From the NCBI RefSeq assembly GCF_014230355.1, contig NZ_JACLAX010000010.1:88560-152559 (forward strand): a DNA stretch of 64,000 nt. The letters run 5' to 3'. Within the stretch, counting starts at the first letter, position 1. Every line of letters starts with the position of its first letter. The position numbers and the translations under genes were made by a program. The notes below the pieces were generated by a model. That model ran no database searches and was not told the origin of the DNA. It saw only the letters and a program-made list of their open reading frames with translations. Origin of the DNA: Novosphingobium piscinae (lineage in GTDB: Bacteria; Pseudomonadota; Alphaproteobacteria; Sphingomonadales; Sphingomonadaceae). Below are positions 59,676 to 64,000 of this stretch, piece by piece.

Positions 59676-60470
59676 TTAGTAACCGCAGAGCTGCCCAGAC
59701 TGGGTTGATGCCCCCAACGGAACGCCATTCTTGCGCGAGAAGCTTAGCCGGATTGAGCCGCCCATCCGCAACACACGGCTAAGTTCGGGGTCAGCGCAAA
59801 TGATCTGTAGGTTGGCTGGCGACGCCATCGCGGCCATGTTGGCTTGGTCGGCAACTTGAACGTTCAGCCGAAGTTGTGTGTCGAACGCTTCGATTTTGGT
59901 GATGGACACCGGCCCGGCTTGTGTATCGGCAGTGAAGGGGACGGCCGAGGCTTTGGCGAGCTGATATACCGTTTCGTACAGTGTTGCCGGCGCTTGCTGT
60001 GCGACGCTCGGCCGCGACGCTGGGGCCGGAAGTCGGTCGAGAGTTGCGAATGCCTGAGCATCGCTTGACCGGCAGGTTTGTTGGATTTTCAGTCCAAACT
60101 CTAGTCGATCATGTTCAAACGCATAGCGCGCGGCCCCAGCGCAATCGCCTGCGGCCAGCAGCTTGCCAATCTGCTTGCGGGTCTTGTCGCCGAAGAGCAT
60201 CCGATAAACCGCAACGGGCGACGCTACCGGACCGTTACTGACTCCCGGGCTTCCCATGGTATTGCAGGTAGCCATGTCTGGGCCCATCGGGACGCAGTTG
60301 GTGGTGGACATTCCACCCGAAGGCCCCATCGTGGTGCACTGGGTCATGTCGCCCATTGCCATGCAGTTGGACGTGCTTTGTGCTTGGGCTGGAGCAGGAG
60401 CCAGCATTGCCGGGAAGCAGGCGGCCAATAGGATGATGGCGAGGCCAAAGAGGCGCAATTTCCTAGGCAT
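59676..60470 (-). CDS. Exported protein with Cys/Met-rich repeats, unknown function
   Basis: A 264-residue protein of no recognised family. The N-terminal signal (LFGLAIILLAACFPAMLAPAP) contains LLAAC, so it could be a lipoprotein; a later AQA site is an alternative. Residues 36-75 contain alternating Cys and Met-Gly units (NCMAMGD, QCTTMGP, NCVPMGP, TCNTMGS). A helical region (FGDKTRKQIGKLLAAGDCAGAARYAFEHDRLEFGLKIQQTC) and a beta-rich C-terminus follow. It is oriented against its neighbours and may be an independent cargo gene. Metal binding by the Cys/Met repeats is possible but unproven. Confidence 0.62.
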   Translation of the reverse strand: MPRKLRLFGLAIILLAACFPAMLAPAPAQAQSTSNCMAMGDMTQCTTMGPSGGMSTTNCVPMGPDMATCNTMGSPGVSNGPVASPVAVYRMLFGDKTRKQIGKLLAAGDCAGAARYAFEHDRLEFGLKIQQTCRSSDAQAFATLDRLPAPASRPSVAQQAPATLYETVYQLAKASAVPFTADTQAGPVSITKIEAFDTQLRLNVQVADQANMAAMASPANLQIICADPELSRVLRMGGSIRLSFSRKNGVPLGASTQSGQLCGY

Positions 60471-60592
60471 AGTTGCTTCCTCGATAAGGTATCGGGTCCT
60501 TGATTAGATTCTAGGCGTAAAAATTGTATATAGGTGCCAGTGGATTGAATGGTGACGTTGCCGCCTATCGCACCCCATCCTAAGCTGCCCGA

Positions 60593-63500
60593 ATGTTGCA
60601 TCGTGCGCCCGCTTTCATCACCCGTTCTTTTCTCCGTTCCGTATGGGCGCTTGAGTTCGATGCCTATGTCGCCAGCGGCGAAGATGATGCCTGCCTAGAG
60701 ACCTTGCGGAACTGGGCTGGTCGCACCGCACGGGGAGAGGTTGCGGACGGTGGCGCGCTGATCGCTACATTGTTCACAAACCTTTGGGGCTATCAGGACG
60801 CCGGGGCGCAGGCAGATAGAGCCCATTCGATCTATCCGCAGTTTCCAGTCCCGGGTGCCGGGCCTCGTGGACGAGGTGGCGCCGCCGATGCTGCATTGGG
60901 GTGGTTTGGTGTTACAGGTGTACCAGCGGCAATGCAGGTTGCCTGCGAGTTCAAGCCGCTTGATACCGACCTGGATGCACCCCAGCGGGGCAGGCAAGAT
61001 AGCCGAACCCCTGTCGAACAAGCGCTGAACTATCTGACCTGTGCCCGACGGGGAATGGTCGGCAATGAGGACGTGAAGCCGACCTGGGCCATTGTCACCG
61101 ACATGAACGTGTTCCGGCTCTACTGGTATGATCGAGCCCCAGGGCAATACCTCAGTTTCAACATTGAACGCCGCAGGCTTGACCAAGACGCTGGCTTGCT
61201 CGGCGATGATGAGGATAGCCGGTTTGAGCGCTATCTGTTCAAACGGCTATTCCATGCCGATACGCTGCTGACGAAGGCTGGCAAGCCGCCTCTCGAACAG
61301 TTGATTGGACGGGCATGGATACGGGCCCGCGACCTCGAAAAGACTTTTTACCGGGAGTACCGGGATTACCGGGAACACCTGTACACCGCTTTGCTCGAAG
61401 CCAATCCCAACTTCCCCGGCACCCGAGGGAGGTTGGTGCGGCTGGCGCAAAAGCTGCTCGATCGCGCGATCTTCATTTTCTACTGCGAAGATATGGGGCG
61501 CGCCATCGGCTATCCCCCGCAGCTGTTGCGCGACTTCCTGATCCACGAGAGCCGCAATCCATACCTGGCTGACAACGGCAACGAGATCTGGACCACGCTG
61601 CGCGGTCTGTTCCGGGCCATGAATGACGGGACAGCCTTTGGCGACCATCGCCTCAATCAATTCAACGGGGGGCTGTTTCGCCATGATCCGGAGTTGGAAG
61701 GGCTAAACGTACCCAACCGCCTGTTCTGTGTCCGGGGGCAGGGCCATAATGAAGCCAGCCTTTATCAAAACAAGCTGACGCTGCTCTATCTGTCAGCATC
61801 CTACAACTACGCTGCCGATCTGGCGCAGGGTTTGGGTGCCACCCGTCCAGATGCAGCTGAGCCGGGAACCGCCGAAGCTGCCGCGAATGCACGCAAGGCC
61901 GATCCCGAGACGGCTTTGGGCCTTTACACGCTGGGCCACATATTCGAGCAATCCATCACCGAACTGGAAATTCTCGAAGCCGAGGCGGACGGCCGGGTTT
62001 CGGTCAACAAGGAAAGCGGACGTAAGACCAACGGCGTCTACTACACCCCGGAATGGGTGGTGGAACGTATCGTTCGCGAAGCTCTAGGCGGGCGCCTTAC
62101 CGACATCAAAAAGGAATGCGGCTGGGCGGTTGATGATTTCGGTATTGCAACGACCGGCGATGTCGAAGCAATCGACGCGTACCGGGATCGGCTTAAGGCT
62201 GTTCGCGTACTTGATCCCGCCTGCGGCTCTGGCGCTTTCCTGATCACGGCTCTGAAGTATCTGCTGACCGAATGGCGTTCGGTCCTAGACCTGCGCCGTC
62301 GTGTATCGGGACAGGCTACGATTCAGGACGAGGATGAGCTGATCCGGGATGTGTTGCGGACCAACCTCTACGGCGTGGACATCAATCCGTCGTCGGTCGA
62401 GATCACGCAACTCGCGCTTTGGCTCCATACGGCCCGTGGCGACCGCCCCCTATCGTCGCTCGATGCCCATATCCGTGACGGCAACAGCCTTATCGACGGC
62501 CATTTCTGGCTTGGGCAACAGAACCTCGATCTGGACGAAGAGGGCCTGGAACGTATTAACCCCTTCAATTGGGCGGAAGCCTTCCCCGAAGCGATGGCGG
62601 ACGGCGGCTTTGACGTGGTGTTGGGCAACCCGCCATATGTGAAGCTGCAAAACTTCCGCCGCGCCCACCCCGATATGGCGGACTATCTGCGCAATGGCAG
62701 GCCCGGAACGGACTTCACCGGTTATCGCAGCGCACAGACAGGCAATTTCGACCTCTACCTCCCATTCATCGAAAAGGGCATCGCCCTGCTGCGGCCGGGT
62801 GGGCGGTTGGGTTACATCGCGCCAAGCGTATGGGTCATGAACGAATACGGCGAAAACCTGCGGGCCCTTATTGCCGGGCAGCGTTCACTGTCCCGTTGGC
62901 TCGATTTTCGGTCGCATCAGATTTTCGAAGAAGCAACGGTTTACACCGCACTGCAATTCTTCCGCCGTCCCGACGAAGGCGACCAACCGGAGTTTGTCGA
63001 AGTGGCATCGGCCCCTGACGGCATCGTGGCCGACGATCCATGGCAGGGAGATGACGCGCGGCTCCCTTATAGCAACCTGGGCTACGGTGATCGTTGGTTG
63101 ATGTTGAGCGGTGCCGAGCGGGCCCTGATTGATGCACTTGACGCCCGCTGCGATCAGCTAGGCAGCGCCGCAGTCTCCAGTGCGGTGTTCGTCGGTCTGC
63201 AAACTAGCGCCGATGACGTTTATCATCTTCGACGGGTAGCTCCGGGCCGCTACATCAGCCGAGCGTCGGGCAACAGCGAAGTCCGTATCGAAGATGCCCT
63301 AATGCACCCGCTCGTTTCGGGAACCGACGCGAAACGATACATTCAACCGGACGCCCAAACCTATATCCTGTTCCCGTATGAGCGGGTCAGGCAGGCAGTT
63401 CGGCTAATTGATTCCGAGCGGTTCGCAGAGAGCTTCCCATTGGCATGGGCGTATCTCCTAAGCCACGAAGCGGACTTGCGCGCCCGGGAAAACGGCGGCT

Positions 63501-63904
63501 TCAATGACGATCAATGGTATAGGTTCGGAAGGAGCCAAAACCTCGATAAGCAGGATTCTGCAAAGCTGATCGTTCCCCGCCTCGTCGCTGATCTAAAATG
63601 TGCAGTGGATGAAGATGGATCATTTTGTCTCGATAACGTGGACGTGGGGGGCGTTACACCTGCCGATGACGTCGACCCCTACTTTGTTGCAGGCGTTCTA
63701 AATGCCCCCGTTGCGCGTTATGTCTTTAGGCGAATCTCAAAGCCGTTCCGCGGCAATTATCTGTCTGCAAACCGTCAGTTCATCGCTCCGCTCCCGATTC
63801 CTCGCGCGGACCAAGCGACCCGTAACGCGATAGGAGCAGCGGCTCGCGAACTCCAAGGGCTACATTCGTCTCGCCGTATCCATCCGGTGAGGGCCGCGGC
63901 GTGA
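60593..63904 (+). CDS. Type IIG restriction-modification enzyme (Eco57I-type), apparently truncated at the C-terminus
   Basis: A fused nuclease-methyltransferase of 1103 codons. The N-terminal part has a PD-(D/E)xK-like site (ACEFKPLD, E119 and K121). The adenine methyltransferase has motif I LDPACGSGAF (D541 onward) and motif IV NPPYVKLQNF (679-682). The C-terminal TaqI-type target-recognition domain runs from about 880 (HPLVSGTDAKRYI) to ISKPFRGNYLSANRQFIAPLPIP. The last residues, VRAAA, do not fit the family end. They begin at GTGAGGGCCGCGG (63887), probably the IS66 end, so a C-terminal piece is lost. It would cut and methylate one DNA strand target; whether it still works is uncertain. 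Confidence 0.85.
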   Translation: MLHRAPAFITRSFLRSVWALEFDAYVASGEDDACLETLRNWAGRTARGEVADGGALIATLFTNLWGYQDAGAQADRAHSIYPQFPVPGAGPRGRGGAADAALGWFGVTGVPAAMQVACEFKPLDTDLDAPQRGRQDSRTPVEQALNYLTCARRGMVGNEDVKPTWAIVTDMNVFRLYWYDRAPGQYLSFNIERRRLDQDAGLLGDDEDSRFERYLFKRLFHADTLLTKAGKPPLEQLIGRAWIRARDLEKTFYREYRDYREHLYTALLEANPNFPGTRGRLVRLAQKLLDRAIFIFYCEDMGRAIGYPPQLLRDFLIHESRNPYLADNGNEIWTTLRGLFRAMNDGTAFGDHRLNQFNGGLFRHDPELEGLNVPNRLFCVRGQGHNEASLYQNKLTLLYLSASYNYAADLAQGLGATRPDAAEPGTAEAAANARKADPETALGLYTLGHIFEQSITELEILEAEADGRVSVNKESGRKTNGVYYTPEWVVERIVREALGGRLTDIKKECGWAVDDFGIATTGDVEAIDAYRDRLKAVRVLDPACGSGAFLITALKYLLTEWRSVLDLRRRVSGQATIQDEDELIRDVLRTNLYGVDINPSSVEITQLALWLHTARGDRPLSSLDAHIRDGNSLIDGHFWLGQQNLDLDEEGLERINPFNWAEAFPEAMADGGFDVVLGNPPYVKLQNFRRAHPDMADYLRNGRPGTDFTGYRSAQTGNFDLYLPFIEKGIALLRPGGRLGYIAPSVWVMNEYGENLRALIAGQRSLSRWLDFRSHQIFEEATVYTALQFFRRPDEGDQPEFVEVASAPDGIVADDPWQGDDARLPYSNLGYGDRWLMLSGAERALIDALDARCDQLGSAAVSSAVFVGLQTSADDVYHLRRVAPGRYISRASGNSEVRIEDALMHPLVSGTDAKRYIQPDAQTYILFPYERVRQAVRLIDSERFAESFPLAWAYLLSHEADLRARENGGFNDDQWYRFGRSQNLDKQDSAKLIVPRLVADLKCAVDEDGSFCLDNVDVGGVTPADDVDPYFVAGVLNAPVARYVFRRISKPFRGNYLSANRQFIAPLPIPRADQATRNAIGAAARELQGLHSSRRIHPVRAAA

Positions 63905-63928
63905 TCCCGACCGGATCGTAGGCCGGGT

Positions 63929-64000
63929 TTATGCGGCGAGCTTTGCAGCGCGCGGTCCCCAGTTCCAAGGCAGGAGCTGATCGAGCTTGGTGGCGGGATG
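63929..64000 (-). mobile_element. IS66-family transposase, C-terminal end only
   Basis: The last 23 codons of a minus-strand gene are visible: HPATKLDQLLPWNWGPRAA then KLAA and TAA. This is the end of the IS66 TnpC transposase, where members read HPxxxxDxLLPW. The rest lies beyond the right edge. About 40 bases separate the stop from the truncated restriction gene, room for one terminal inverted repeat starting at GTGAGGG (63887), similar to GTAAGCG-type IS66 ends. Confidence 0.68.

Overview
The window looks like a high-GC alphaproteobacterial chromosome, most likely a sphingomonad (Novosphingobium or Sphingomonas type). This is inferred from five large TonB-dependent receptors, an UrcA-family protein, a SigF/NrsF pair with bufferin genes, many GTG starts and ATGA/GTGA stop-start overlaps. 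No rRNA operon, complete tRNA or CRISPR array is visible.

Layout. (1) 1-8.1 kb: the end of an RND efflux operon, an UrcA-like exported protein, an exported protein of unknown function and a chemotaxis receptor. (2) 8.2-16.2 kb: a peptide-use module. An Lrp regulator and a secreted zinc metalloprotease form one operon, divergent from a TonB receptor and a secreted M20 hydrolase. (3) 16.2-44.8 kb: a large sugar/sugar-acid catabolic region. It holds TonB receptors, a Tat-exported TIM-barrel protein, GlcDEF, a xylonate-dehydratase-like IlvD/Edd enzyme, a GntR regulator, a FAH-family hydrolase, three SDRs, an MFS carrier, a cytochrome-PQQ sugar dehydrogenase, a mutarotase, a secreted MBL hydrolase, a PVC-type heme dehydrogenase with an ABC exporter, and a carboxylesterase. 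One palindrome, close to ACTGTATACAGT, recurs in six promoter regions and probably makes this a single GntR regulon. Together the genes suggest periplasmic oxidation of an aldose to an aldonate, import, dehydration, oxidation to a 2,4-diketo acid and hydrolysis to pyruvate plus glycolate, with GlcDEF oxidising the glycolate. (4) 44.85-46.1 kb: a decayed folD fragment and a PEP-CTERM protein.

(5) 46.3-55.7 kb: a metal-stress module. YeeE/YedE and NrsF, the ECF sigma factor SigF, a 43-residue membrane peptide not previously called as a gene, and a split bufferin (RiPP metallophore) locus. The bufferin locus has two different precursors, divergently arranged: bufA2-bufB-bufC and bufA1-doxX. Four copies of a GTAACC-N15/16-CGAA promoter tie yeeE-nrsF, the 43-residue gene and both bufferin operons into one SigF regulon. 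A peroxiredoxin, LysR regulators and a TetR/membrane-protein pair lie between these genes.

(6) 55.9-64 kb: the left end of an integrated island, visibly more AT-rich. It starts at a 3' remnant of a tRNA-Thr(CGT) gene and carries a tyrosine integrase, an AlpA-like small protein, a divergent family-A polymerase-like protein, an exported Cys/Met-repeat protein and a type IIG restriction-modification gene. The last gene seems to be cut by an IS66-type element that runs off the right edge.
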